A stretch of DNA of 17,902 nt from assembly GCA_902470805.1 (NCBI GenBank), contig CABRHX010000034.1, forward strand, positions 1-17,902, in the 5' to 3' direction. Position 1 is the stretch's first letter, and every line of letters starts with the position of its first letter. This DNA is from an uncultured Collinsella sp. (GTDB taxonomy: Bacteria > Actinomycetota > Coriobacteriia > Coriobacteriales > Coriobacteriaceae). Under the pieces are notes generated by a model. That model ran no database searches, was not told the DNA's origin, and was given only the letters and a program-made list of their open reading frames with translations. The position numbers and the translations under genes were made by a program. Shown one piece after another: positions 1 to 7,162 of this stretch.

Positions 1-26
1 AAATCCAAGGGTTATACCCTAAGAGC

Positions 27-52
27 AAACCACCCCTTTTAGGGGTGGTTTT
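27..52. terminator. Intrinsic terminator-like hairpin
   Basis: A perfect 11-bp stem (27-37 with 41-51) encloses a 3-base loop; the arms read AAACCACCCCT and AGGGGTGGTTT. The plus-strand side runs into four T's, the minus-strand side into three. It lies about 75 bases past the stop of the leftward coupling-ATPase gene, so it may end that operon. It could equally end a rightward transcript entering from outside the window. Apart from this hairpin I see nothing in bases 1-126. Confidence 0.55.
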
Positions 53-126
53 GATTGCCGTGGTCCCGGGGCGCACGGCCTTTGTGGAACATCGCCGGGG
101 CGCCGCGCGCTGCGAGAACCCTGCGC

Positions 127-1431
127 CTAGATCTCGGCCTCCGCATGGCCTCGCTGCGCCTCGGGCAGCTCCCCGTAGAGCGGATGGTCTTCGAGCCTAA
201 AGCGCTCGACCTGTTCGGGAGTGCGACCGCGTACAAAGAGCCACGAGCGATCAATCGGCGTCGCCATGAGCGTGCTGGGCAGCGCGTCGGCGCGGTCGGA
301 AAACACCCGGGCACTCTCGGGATCCTGGAACGCCAGCACCAGATGCGTGTCGCAGTTGCCCATGATGGAGCGTGCGCGTGTCTCGCCATAGAGCGCATCG
401 AGCTGGTTGGTCGACTGCAGCAGCAGCGTTGCCCAGATGTTGCGGCTTCGGATAATCGAGAGCACGTTGTCGATCTGGGGGATCTGCAGATTTGCGAAGT
501 CATCGAGCATAAAGCGCACGGGCACGGGCAGGCTGCCATCGGGCTGCCTATCGGCCTCACGAATGAGGCCCATAAACGCCTGCGAAATAAAGAGGCCGGT
601 CAGCGGATCGAGATTGCGGTCAATATCGCTCACGGTTACAAACAGGACGCAGGGGGTGTGTCCCATGGAAGCGAAGTTCACCTGATGGCACTCACGATAG
701 AGCTGTGCCGCACCGTCGAATCCCAGACACATGACCTTTTCGGCAAGGATGCCGACGATGCTCGCGTGCATGCGCTCGGCATTTTGCGTAATGGCGTAGC
801 GCCGCCATAGCGAGAGGGCATAGCTTTGGGGGTCGGTCGTGATCAGGTCGTCAAACAATCGACCCGTGGCACCGTCCTGCAGGTGCTCGATCAGCTTGAT
901 GACCGAGCTGATCGTCTGCTCGTCGGCGGGTAGCTGTTCGGTGACGTAGGCGATAAGACACGACAGCAGGTTTGCCGCCGCATGATCCCAAAAAGGCTGG
1001 TTGTTGTCCTCGATGGGGCAGATGGCCTTTGCCACCGAGAGGATGTCCTGCTGGTTGGGCCTGCCGTCCGCCTTGCGGCGAATGTGCCTCAGGGGGTTGT
1101 AGCCGCAGCGCTCGATGCCGGGCGCAAGGGCCGGGACGGTGTTGAGGTCGGCGAAGTTGAGGCATTGCACGCGGTAACCGTGGGCTGCCAGCACGGGTCC
1201 CACTTCGCGACAGAGCGTGCCTTTGGTGTCGAGCACGATGTAGCTTGCGTTCATTTGCAGCAGGTTGGGCTTGAGGACGTTTCGGGTCTTGCCGGCTCCC
1301 GAGGGGCCGATCACAAGTGCGTTGTTGTTGAGTCCCGTTTGGCGGGTGTCGCAGGAGAGCGTTCGATCCTTGGCGAGGATGGTGGACGATGCGGACTCAG
1401 ATGCGGCGAGGCGGCTGGCGAGGTTAGACAT
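127..1431 (-). CDS. VirD4/TraG-like type IV coupling ATPase, short and apparently soluble
   Basis: Predicted 434-aa P-loop ATPase of the VirD4/TraG/TraD coupling-protein family, which links DNA substrates to a conjugative channel. Walker A is GPSGAGKT at residues 42-49. The family-typical VLDTKGTL stretch is at about 66-73, and a Walker B-like stretch RFMLDDFANL is at about 306-315 with acidic residues D310 and D311. A WATLLLQSTNQLDALYG segment lies near 333-349. The start is the ATG at 1431 because it has AGGAGG seven bases upstream; a longer open frame to 1623 only overlaps the ClpP-like gene. Family members are usually about 600 aa with one or two N-terminal membrane helices; this one begins almost directly with the nucleotide-binding domain and shows no hydrophobic segment there. 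It overlaps the upstream ClpP-like gene by 8 bases, which suggests translational coupling. The ATPase family is confident; a role in active conjugation is inferred only. Confidence 0.82.
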   Translation of the reverse strand: MSNLASRLAASESASSTILAKDRTLSCDTRQTGLNNNALVIGPSGAGKTRNVLKPNLLQMNASYIVLDTKGTLCREVGPVLAAHGYRVQCLNFADLNTVPALAPGIERCGYNPLRHIRRKADGRPNQQDILSVAKAICPIEDNNQPFWDHAAANLLSCLIAYVTEQLPADEQTISSVIKLIEHLQDGATGRLFDDLITTDPQSYALSLWRRYAITQNAERMHASIVGILAEKVMCLGFDGAAQLYRECHQVNFASMGHTPCVLFVTVSDIDRNLDPLTGLFISQAFMGLIREADRQPDGSLPVPVRFMLDDFANLQIPQIDNVLSIIRSRNIWATLLLQSTNQLDALYGETRARSIMGNCDTHLVLAFQDPESARVFSDRADALPSTLMATPIDRSWLFVRGRTPEQVERFRLEDHPLYGELPEAQRGHAEAEI

Positions 1432-2041
1432 GGGCGACCTCCTTGGTGGTCGAGAGAATTTCGTGGGCAAAGCCGAGCTCGACGGCGCGCTCGGCCGAAA
1501 GGTAGGTGTCTTTTGCAGTGAGGGACTGGATGCGCTTGGGCGTGAGGCCGCTGCGGTCCGAGAGGATTTGCGTGAGGGTCTTGCGGGTCTGCATGAGACG
1601 CCGGCTGGTTTCCTGCAACGCAAGTGCCGAGCCGCCTGCCCCCTGGGGGATCAGCGGGTCATGAATCATGAGCTCTGCATGGGGCGCCATACGGCGATCG
1701 TCGCCGCCCATAAAGATCACGGCGCCCATGGACGCGGCGAATTCCAGGCAGACGGTGCGGATGGGGCACGATGCGAGGCGCATGGCGTCATAGATCGCAA
1801 GACCCGATCGCACGCTTCCGCCGGCGCTGGCGACAAATATGGTGATGGGGCGGCTGGGGTCGGTGGCATCGAGCAGACGAATCTGCTGGCATAGGTCGTG
1901 GGCCATCGGGGTTTCGATGTTTCCCATGACGGAGAGCTCGCGACGGGCGAGCATCTCATCGTAAATGCTGGTGAGCGTGATACCTCGGGCGGATTCACGC
2001 ATGGTGAGGGGGCTGATGATGGGGGAATGATTGGTGTCCAT
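1424..2041 (-). CDS. ClpP-family serine protease
   Basis: Predicted 205-aa member of the ClpP/crotonase fold, the length of a normal ClpP subunit. The triad is readable: Ser104 in FAASMGA, His127 in LMIHDPL and Asp178 in TAKDTYLSAERAVELG. These match the ClpP contexts around the nucleophile, the His of the MIHQP-like motif and the Asp before the SAEEA-like helix. A glycine-rich ASAGGSV segment (71-77) matches the substrate-binding loop. The first 30 or so residues differ from housekeeping ClpP. The ATG at 2041 has AGGAG five bases upstream. It is sandwiched between an unknown gene and a coupling ATPase and has no Clp ATPase beside it, so I infer an accessory, element-borne paralogue rather than the housekeeping protease. 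Substrate and partner ATPase cannot be read from the sequence. Confidence 0.85.
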   Translation of the reverse strand: MDTNHSPIISPLTMRESARGITLTSIYDEMLARRELSVMGNIETPMAHDLCQQIRLLDATDPSRPITIFVASAGGSVRSGLAIYDAMRLASCPIRTVCLEFAASMGAVIFMGGDDRRMAPHAELMIHDPLIPQGAGGSALALQETSRRLMQTRKTLTQILSDRSGLTPKRIQSLTAKDTYLSAERAVELGFAHEILSTTKEVAHV

Positions 2042-2104
2042 GAGGACTCCTTTCTGTTGGTTGTGTTGTGGAATAGGATTGTTGCCCGCGGAGGGGCTGG
2101 CGGG

Positions 2105-2995
2105 CTACAGGGTTCGTCCGAGCCTGAGATCGAGCTCGGTTGTGGGGCAGGCTGCCTGTTCGTGCGGCTCGCAAGCGCCAAGGGCTCCAAAGCGATGGAG
2201 CGTTGCGACGGGCGTGGTGTAGGCGAGCCGCAGCTGATGCTCGATAGGGGCACATCCGTCATTTTTGTAATGAGCCGCGTAGTACTGCGCGATGCTGGCG
2301 TTCATCTCGCTGCCATTGCGATGGCGCTCAAACTGGCGTCTGCAGGTCTCGATGATCTTTGCTACCGACTTGGGTGCCGTCGCGGGAACAAGGGCGAGAT
2401 AGCCCTCAAATAGTTCGTTGATGCTCAGGAGGCACAGCAGGTCGATCAGCGTCCTTATGGCTGCTCCCTCGGCAGAAAAGTGCGCGGTCATGCGGTTATA
2501 TCGGTTGCGGTCGACGATGGCCACATGGGGTCTAGGAGTTTTCTGCCCCGTGGTCCCGGGCTTTTGCCGCGCCTGTGAATTGAGCTCGACGTTGCAGCGC
2601 TTGAGGCCGTCCAACGGAAGGAACAGTGCGGTGCGCAGGGTGTTCCGCTTGCTTTCGAGTTCATGACGCTCGTCGGGTTCCCATTCGAGCTTGAGTTTCG
2701 TGTCGAGCGCCGTAAGCATATGGGCTAGGCAGCCTACGGTAAGAATGTGCGAATCGTTGTCGCGTTTTGGGGCATAGGGGTCTGTCAGCTTGCGAATGTC
2801 GGGGTCGCCCATGATCTTTGTGCAGCGCTCCAGCAGTTGAGGGTGATCGGCCAAGATCGTCGCGAGCGGTAGCGACGCGTAGTTCTTGATGGTCGCGGCG
2901 GCAAAGGCGGCGTCATATTCGTTTGCATATGCTCGCTCAATGCGGGCATCCAGAATGCTTTTCTTATCGCCGTCTTCAGCGTGGTGGTTTGTCAT
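2105..2995 (-). CDS. Hypothetical protein upstream of ClpP-like/coupling ATPase pair
   Basis: Predicted 296-aa protein that I do not recognise. It looks soluble and mixed charged, with long helical-looking stretches (for example ARIERAYANEYDAAFAAA near the N-terminus), a polar middle of repeated basic residues around QARQKPGTTGQKTPRP, and a hydrophobic segment LIDLLCLLSINELFEGYLA that could be a buried helix. There is no signal peptide or clear membrane span. The start chosen is the ATG at 2995, which has GGAG five bases upstream. An in-frame ATG at 3151 would add a histidine-rich leader but has no ribosome binding site. The stop is 63 bases before the ClpP-like gene, in the same direction, so the three genes probably form one transcript. 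By position it may be a cargo or adaptor of the coupling ATPase system; this is a guess. Confidence 0.65.
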   Translation of the reverse strand: MTNHHAEDGDKKSILDARIERAYANEYDAAFAAATIKNYASLPLATILADHPQLLERCTKIMGDPDIRKLTDPYAPKRDNDSHILTVGCLAHMLTALDTKLKLEWEPDERHELESKRNTLRTALFLPLDGLKRCNVELNSQARQKPGTTGQKTPRPHVAIVDRNRYNRMTAHFSAEGAAIRTLIDLLCLLSINELFEGYLALVPATAPKSVAKIIETCRRQFERHRNGSEMNASIAQYYAAHYKNDGCAPIEHQLRLAYTTPVATLHRFGALGACEPHEQAACPTTELDLRLGRTL

Positions 2996-3045
2996 AGCTT
3001 CTCCAATCGGTTGATGTTCGTGCTGTTTGTTGATGTGTTGGTTGT

Positions 3046-3081
3046 CGTGGGTGATGTGCTTGCCGTGGGTGATGTGCTGAC
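3046..3081. repeat. Two-copy 18-base tandem repeat
   Basis: The 15-base unit CGTGGGTGATGTGCT occurs at 3046-3060 and again at 3064-3078, a period of 18 bases. The period is a multiple of three. In the open frame upstream of the hypothetical gene's chosen start it would encode a repeated His-Ile-Thr-His unit. It may therefore mark a former or alternative N-terminus, or be simple slippage in a leader. Confidence 0.6.
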
Positions 3082-3315
3082 GTTGGGGTGCTATGCGGTT
3101 TTCAATGAGCCCGTGAGGCAGTTGCTGCAGGGGCGGGATGGAACGGCCCATGCAAGGCGGAAGGCATCGTGCTCAAAATCGAGACAGCAATGCCCTGGGT
3201 GCCTCACATGTGGAAGTTACCTCATTAAGTTGTCATTGCGTTTGGGGTTGTACTTTGCCGATCTTCCTTCTCTTACACGCTAAAACTCAAACTTCATATG
3301 CTCGATCTACTTAAA

Positions 3316-3334
3316 ACCGCAACGGCGGTCTTTT
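3316..3334. terminator. Compact candidate terminator hairpin
   Basis: A 5-bp stem ACCGC/GCGGT with loop AACG is followed by C and four T's on the plus strand. The minus strand has the same stem followed by TTT. No gene directly precedes it on either strand, so its partner transcript is unknown. Confidence 0.35.
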
Positions 3335-3517
3335 ATCAACTTATATGTCGGAACGCGTCTTTGCAAGTACTTTTTTGCGTTTGTTTCAAATGGGGTGGTT
3401 TTGCAACCGTCACGCGCCACGCTATGCGAACGTGCCCCGGCTCGGATAAGATGGTGCGATCGAGTTCTACCGCGCTCACTGCAAGTAGTCTTTGTTGCTG
3501 AGATAGGTCACGGCCGA

Positions 3518-3556
3518 AAGGGGCCCGTATCCCAACAGATACGGGCCCCTTGCTAT
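3518..3556 (+). terminator. Strong GC-rich hairpin, possible terminator
   Basis: A perfect 14-bp stem (3518-3531 with 3538-3551) has core arms GGGGCCCGTATC and GATACGGGCCCC and the loop CCAACA. It is followed by the imperfect T-rich run TTGCTATTT. It is about as stable as any hairpin in the window but closes no recognisable gene, so it may end a small untranslated RNA. Confidence 0.5.
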
Positions 3557-3628
3557 TTAAATGGGCATGAGGGTGTATTGAGGGGGGATGTCTTGCTGTC
3601 GGCATCCGCGTGCGGTGCCATTCGCTGT

Positions 3629-3649
3629 CCGTAAATTATACGTTTACGG
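3629..3649. promoter_or_regulatory. Palindrome upstream of deoC, possible operator
   Basis: Perfect 7-bp arms CCGTAAA and TTTACGG are separated by 7 AT-rich bases, about 120 bases before deoC. On the minus strand the centre reads TATAAT. The size and symmetry suit a dimeric repressor site. The regulator is unknown, and the distance to deoC leaves room for a promoter that I could not place. Confidence 0.35.
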
Positions 3650-3768
3650 CTAATTTCATACCACTTGTCGGAATGCGGACGCTGTCCTTGCATGCCGGGC
3701 GTACATTGAACGTGGTTTTTCGCGTGAAGCCACGAATCGGTTGCCAGCCCTGAACAAGGAGGCCCAGC

Positions 3769-4443
3769 ATGACGCTTGCCAAACCCATCAATAAATACAT
3801 CGACTATATCGATGCCCCCGAGGACACGTTTGAGCAGTATGTCGAGAAGGCGTTAAAGTACAACTTTCGCTGCGTATTTGCGAACCTGCAGGAGTACGAG
3901 ACGGGCCGCGCCATGCTCGAGGGCTCTGACATCATCCTTGCCGGCGCTATCGACTTTCCCCAGGGCACTATGACGCTTGAGGAGAAGCTTGCGAGGTTTG
4001 AGGAATACGCTGCGTGTGGCTTTACCGAGATTGACTACGTTTTGAATCAGGGGTCGATCGAGAACCGCGATTTTGATGCCATCGAGCGCGAGATGACTAC
4101 CATTGCTGATTTTTGTCGCGCGCATGGCATCACTGACAAGGTAATCGTCGAGATGTGCAAGCTGGACGGCGACGACGCCGCCAAGCGCCGTGTATGCGAG
4201 ATCGCGCTGGAGGCCAAGCCGGGATTCCTTAAGACATCGACCGGCAGAAGCTTTGGCGGTGCTAAGCTCGAGGACGTGCGGCTGATGCACGAGGTGCTCG
4301 GCGATGCCGTGGCAATCAAGGCGGCGGGCGGTATCCATAATTACGAAGAGGCTTGCGCATTCATCGAGGCCGGCGCCAGCGCGTTAGGTGCATCGGCGGG
4401 CATCGCGATCGTCGAGGGCGCACCGACGGATGAGCGTCGCTAG
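3769..4443 (+). CDS. deoC: Deoxyribose-phosphate aldolase
   Basis: A 224-aa cytosolic class I aldolase that splits 2-deoxyribose-5-phosphate into glyceraldehyde-3-phosphate and acetaldehyde, the last step of deoxynucleoside catabolism. The Schiff-base lysine is K155 in FLKTSTGRS (153-161). The second active-site lysine is K184 in IKAAGGI, and the catalytic-site Asp is D89 in EIDYVLN. GASALGASAG near 202-211 forms the C-terminal phosphate-binding strand. The length fits the short DeoC form (about 220 aa) rather than the 259-aa E. coli form. The start ATG has AAGGAGG six bases upstream. No nucleoside phosphorylase or phosphopentomutase gene is adjacent. It is followed after 149 bases by two HAD hydrolase genes on the same strand. 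A palindrome at 3629-3649 may be its operator. Confidence 0.95.
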   Translation: MTLAKPINKYIDYIDAPEDTFEQYVEKALKYNFRCVFANLQEYETGRAMLEGSDIILAGAIDFPQGTMTLEEKLARFEEYAACGFTEIDYVLNQGSIENRDFDAIEREMTTIADFCRAHGITDKVIVEMCKLDGDDAAKRRVCEIALEAKPGFLKTSTGRSFGGAKLEDVRLMHEVLGDAVAIKAAGGIHNYEEACAFIEAGASALGASAGIAIVEGAPTDERR

Positions 4444-4592
4444 CAGACGTATTTGACCTGAGCGATAAAGCTTCACGACCACACGCCGTTCATGTTCGAG
4501 ACAATATGACTTTTTGCCCGTTGTAAACGGAGTCGCGATGGGTGTTCTGTATGATGGCTCAGACAAGGTTGTTCAATGACAGGGAGGCATAT

Positions 4593-5435
4593 ATGGCAAT
4601 CAAAGCCATCGCGATGGATATCGACGGTACGCTCACCAACGATCAGAAAGTGATTAGCCCGCGTACGCGCGAGAAGCTGCTCGCGGCGCAGGAGTCGGGC
4701 ATTAAGCTCATTTTGGCTTCGGGCCGTCCCGCATGGGGGCTCCACGCCTTGGCGCAGGAGCTCGACCTCCAAAACCATGACGGTCTGCTAGTTGCCTTTA
4801 ACGGCGCACACGTCGTCGATGCCCAGACCGACGAGGTACTGTTCGATCAGGCTATGCCTGCCGACGAATTGCATCGCCTGATTGATCACCTGCGTAATTT
4901 TGACGTGATCCCTATGATTTCGCTCGGTCGCGATCTGCACGTCGAGGACTCGTACCATTGCATGATCACGCTGCCTGACGGCTCCCAGAAGAATATCGTC
5001 AAGTATGAGCGCGACGCGTGCGATCTTAAGATTCGCGAGGTGGAGAGCCTGCATGAGGTCGCTGATGCTTATCCCGTGGACAAGCTGTTGACGGCAGGCG
5101 ACCCGGCATACCTGCAGGCGCATTACGAGGAGATGTATGCGCCCTTTACCCAGACGCTTTCGGGCATGTTTACGGCCGACTGGTACTTTGAGTACACGGC
5201 GCCCGGTATCGACAAGGCCCGCGCGCTTGAGGGTGCTCTGCCCAAGCTCGGCATCGATGCCAGCGAGGTCGTCTCGTTTGGCGACGGCCAGAACGACAAG
5301 TCCATGATTGAGTGGGCCGGCACCGGTGTTGCCATGGGCAACGCCGTCGATGAGGTTAAGGCTGTAGCCCAGATGGTGACCGCCAATAACAACGAAGACG
5401 GTATTGCGGTGGCGCTGGATAAGCTGCTGGGTTAG
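4593..5435 (+). CDS. Cof-type HAD-superfamily phosphatase
   Basis: A 280-aa haloacid dehalogenase-type hydrolase of the Cof/IIB group, expected to dephosphorylate small sugar or nucleotide phosphates in the cytosol. Motif I is MDIDGTLT with Asp9 as nucleophile and Asp11 as acid/base. Motif II is ASGRP. The motif III lysine is in APGIDKARAL, and the motif IV metal-binding set is in FGDGQNDKSM. The large C2-type cap between motifs II and III is present and the length is normal. The start is the ATG at 4593 with GGGAGG five bases before it; an upstream in-frame ATG at 4542 lacks a ribosome binding site. The substrate cannot be told from sequence; the deoC neighbour hints at a pentose-phosphate-like compound only weakly. 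An intrinsic terminator follows the stop by 22 bases. Confidence 0.9.
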   Translation: MAIKAIAMDIDGTLTNDQKVISPRTREKLLAAQESGIKLILASGRPAWGLHALAQELDLQNHDGLLVAFNGAHVVDAQTDEVLFDQAMPADELHRLIDHLRNFDVIPMISLGRDLHVEDSYHCMITLPDGSQKNIVKYERDACDLKIREVESLHEVADAYPVDKLLTAGDPAYLQAHYEEMYAPFTQTLSGMFTADWYFEYTAPGIDKARALEGALPKLGIDASEVVSFGDGQNDKSMIEWAGTGVAMGNAVDEVKAVAQMVTANNNEDGIAVALDKLLG

Positions 5436-5457
5436 AATCGCCGATAATGCATGGTTC

Positions 5458-5486
5458 GGGCGTCCGCTTGCGGGCGCCCTTTTGTT
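5458..5486 (+). terminator. Intrinsic terminator between two HAD genes
   Basis: A 9-bp stem with one G-U pair (GGGCGTCCG at 5458-5466, CGGGCGCCC at 5471-5479) has loop CTTG and is followed by TTTTGTT. It ends only a few bases before the ribosome binding site of the next gene, leaving no room for a promoter between them. Confidence 0.8.
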
Positions 5487-5498
5487 AGGGAGGGTGCC

Positions 5499-6158
5499 GT
5501 GTCCGCATTTCCGTTCGACGCCGTTATCTTTGACATGGACGGTGTCATTGTCGATACCGAGTATTACTACCTGGGCGAGACTGCCGCGTTTGCCAAGGAG
5601 CTTGGGCTTAATCTGACTCAAGAGGAGTTGAATGGGCAGGTCGGTACCTCGCATCAGTTCTTCCTGCATATGCTGGTCGATTGGTTTGAGCGCGCCGGTA
5701 GGGGGCATTTTACTGGCGAGGAGGCGTTGGCCCGTTGGGACGAGTGGGCGCATAAGCGTCCGCGCGACTATCAGGCTTTGATTAACCCAGGCGCCGTGGA
5801 TACGATTCGAGAGCTGCCGCGCCGCGGCGTTCGCGTGGCGCTTGCCAGCTCGTCTCCCATGGATAGCATCGAGGAAGTGCTCAACGCATGCGGGCTGTCG
5901 GATGCCTTTGAGTATGTGGTGAGCGGCGAGCAGTTTAAGGAGAGCAAGCCCGAGCCCGACATCTACCTGCATGCGCTGGACCTGCTGGGGCTGCCCGCGA
6001 ATCGCTGCTGCTGCGTTGAGGATTCGGTGCCTGGCATCACTGCCGGCAAGCGAGCCGGCCTGACAGTCATTGCCAAGCGCGAGGAGCGCTTTGGCTTTAG
6101 CCAGGATGCCGCGGACAAGATTATCGACCAGCTGCCGGAGCTGCTCGCGCTTTCTTAG
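5499..6158 (+). CDS. HAD-IA hydrolase, beta-phosphoglucomutase-like
   Basis: A 219-aa HAD subfamily IA protein. Motif I is FDMDGVIVDTE with D12 and D14, motif II is ASSSP (S118), the motif III lysine is K150 in KESKPEPDIY, and motif IV is VEDSVPGI (E174, D175). A helical C1 cap lies between about residues 20 and 95. The family includes beta-phosphoglucomutases and small sugar-phosphate phosphatases; DMDGV with a following DTE suits either. The start is the GTG at 5499, chosen because GGGAGG sits five bases upstream and the protein then begins just before the first strand; the longer frame from 5451 would run through the terminator hairpin. It lies directly downstream of that terminator, so expression probably depends on read-through or on a promoter I cannot see. 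Confidence 0.88.
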   Translation: MSAFPFDAVIFDMDGVIVDTEYYYLGETAAFAKELGLNLTQEELNGQVGTSHQFFLHMLVDWFERAGRGHFTGEEALARWDEWAHKRPRDYQALINPGAVDTIRELPRRGVRVALASSSPMDSIEEVLNACGLSDAFEYVVSGEQFKESKPEPDIYLHALDLLGLPANRCCCVEDSVPGITAGKRAGLTVIAKREERFGFSQDAADKIIDQLPELLALS

Positions 6159-6242
6159 GAGTGAGGTAGTTGCGCGTTTTTCGGGTCTGATGAGTAAATA
6201 TCCGACATTTTGGTGCGGCACCTAGCATACTTTAAGCTAATG

Positions 6243-6281
6243 CGGGCTTAAGGACTTGCTGAATGCCCTTAAGCCCGTTTT
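6243..6281 (+). terminator. Intrinsic terminator before gntR
   Basis: An 11-bp perfect stem (CGGGCTTAAGG at 6243-6253, CCTTAAGCCCG at 6267-6277) with a 13-base loop is followed by TTTTA. It ends the HAD transcript 85 bases after its stop and separates it from the regulator gene. Confidence 0.8.
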
Positions 6282-6308
6282 AGACTTAATTGTGCTTGGA
6301 GAGGGTAT

Positions 6309-7052
6309 ATGCCACCGACTGAAGGGCTAACTGACGGTAAAGCAGCGATACCGCTGTACCAACAGGTTATTGATATCATCAAAAACGAAATCAACTCCGG
6401 TGCCTACAAGGCGGGCGCGCGGATACCCAACGAATTCGAATTGGCTGAGAGCTATAAAGTTGGCCGCGTTACCGTGCGACGCGCTATTGAGGAGCTCGTC
6501 CAGCAGGGCTATCTAACGAAGCGGCAGGGGAAAGGCACGTTTGTCAATGCCCCCAAGCTTAAGCGTAAGATTCGCCAGAAGGATGACGTCCAGAGTTTTT
6601 CGGACGCATGCCGCGTTAACGGAATGGAGCCGGGGGCGCGTGTCATTTCGAGAAAGATACTGCCGGCGGATTCCACCGAAGCGCAGTTCTTTGGTGTTCC
6701 CGTTGGAACTGACTTGATTTGCGTTGAGCGCGTGCGTACTGCCGATGGCGTCCCTGTCATGCTCGAGAACAACATATACGTTTACGAGGACAACGCCTAT
6801 CTATCAACGGCACCTCTATCTAACCAATCCATTTTTGAGTTCGTGCGCAACCGGACGGGCCGCACGCCCGCGTTTACCGACCCGTGCACGCTCGAGATCG
6901 CGTGCGCGTCGCCCGAGGTCGCTCGACTGTTGGCAGTTCCCGTTGGCGAACCCTTGTTTTATATGGAAGCCTTCTTTTTCGATGAGCGGCGGCGGCCGTT
7001 TATCATCGGTCGTCAGCGGATCGTTGGGTCTCGCTACGTTTTTGACATCTAG
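6309..7052 (+). CDS. GntR/HutC-family transcriptional regulator with UTRA domain
   Basis: A 247-aa cytosolic DNA-binding regulator. Residues 14-80 form the GntR winged helix-turn-helix: PLYQQVIDIIKNEI, LAESYKVGRVTVRRAIEELV as the recognition unit, then GYLTKRQGKGTFV as the wing. Residues about 95-245 match the UTRA ligand-binding domain of the HutC group, which typically senses a sugar phosphate or a pathway intermediate. Its length is typical. The ATG at 6309 has GAGAGGG a few bases upstream. It lies just ahead of the ten-gene sugar-conjugate operon and is followed by its own hairpin. E. coli frl and Salmonella fra operons are likewise controlled by GntR-type regulators, so I infer that it represses this operon, probably through the palindrome at 7206-7228. 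Confidence 0.92.
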   Translation: MPPTEGLTDGKAAIPLYQQVIDIIKNEINSGAYKAGARIPNEFELAESYKVGRVTVRRAIEELVQQGYLTKRQGKGTFVNAPKLKRKIRQKDDVQSFSDACRVNGMEPGARVISRKILPADSTEAQFFGVPVGTDLICVERVRTADGVPVMLENNIYVYEDNAYLSTAPLSNQSIFEFVRNRTGRTPAFTDPCTLEIACASPEVARLLAVPVGEPLFYMEAFFFDERRRPFIIGRQRIVGSRYVFDI

Positions 7053-7064
7053 GACATTGCGAAT

Positions 7065-7100
7065 GGAAGCGCCCGGTAGATCATCTCACCGGGCGTTTCC
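7065..7100 (+). terminator. Hairpin after gntR, probable terminator
   Basis: A 13-bp stem with one G-U pair (7065-7077 with 7088-7100; core GCCCGGT/ACCGGGC) and a 10-base loop lies 12 bases past the gntR stop. The T run is weak (only GTTTCC within the stem's 3' side), so termination may be partial. Confidence 0.5.
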
Positions 7101-7162
7101 ATACCGTTCACGGCGCAAACGCAACCGTTCAACCGCGTTGCGGCAATCAGTTTGAAATTATC

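Larger units (their letters stand above)
2996..3768. other. Gene-poor intergenic stretch
   Basis: About 770 bases between the leftward three-gene unit and deoC. Short open frames exist on both strands, but none has a credible ribosome binding site or protein-like composition. What I can see: a short tandem repeat near 3046-3081, a compact hairpin with a T run at 3316-3334, a strong GC-rich hairpin at 3518-3551 and a palindrome at 3629-3649. It must contain the promoters of the flanking units, but no strong -35/-10 pair stands out. A weak minus-strand pair (TTGCAA at 3361-3366, TATAAG at 3340-3345, 15-base gap) is the best candidate for the leftward operon. No tRNA or recognised riboswitch was seen. 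Confidence 0.6.

Noticed and set aside
55..810. Plus-strand open frame of 251 codons at the left edge
   Set aside because: It is antisense to the coupling-ATPase gene, whose Walker motifs are clear on the minus strand.
1432..1623. N-terminal extension of the coupling-ATPase frame to an ATG at 1623
   Set aside because: It lies wholly inside the ClpP-like gene, reads as Arg/Ser/Pro-rich low-complexity sequence, and the ATG at 1431 has a much better ribosome binding site.
2996..3151. Histidine-rich N-terminal extension of the hypothetical protein
   Set aside because: The ATG at 3151 has no ribosome binding site; the His repeats come from an 18-base tandem repeat. I prefer the ATG at 2995 with GGAG, but keep the extension as a possible alternative.
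3298..3501. Plus-strand open frame of 67 codons in the gene-poor stretch
   Set aside because: There is no ribosome binding site, the composition is not convincing, and the frame runs through a candidate terminator hairpin at 3316-3334.
4788..6221. Long open frame on the minus strand (477 codons)
   Set aside because: It is antisense to the two HAD hydrolase genes, which have clear catalytic motifs. The antisense product shows no recognisable domain and is a by-product of high-GC codon use.
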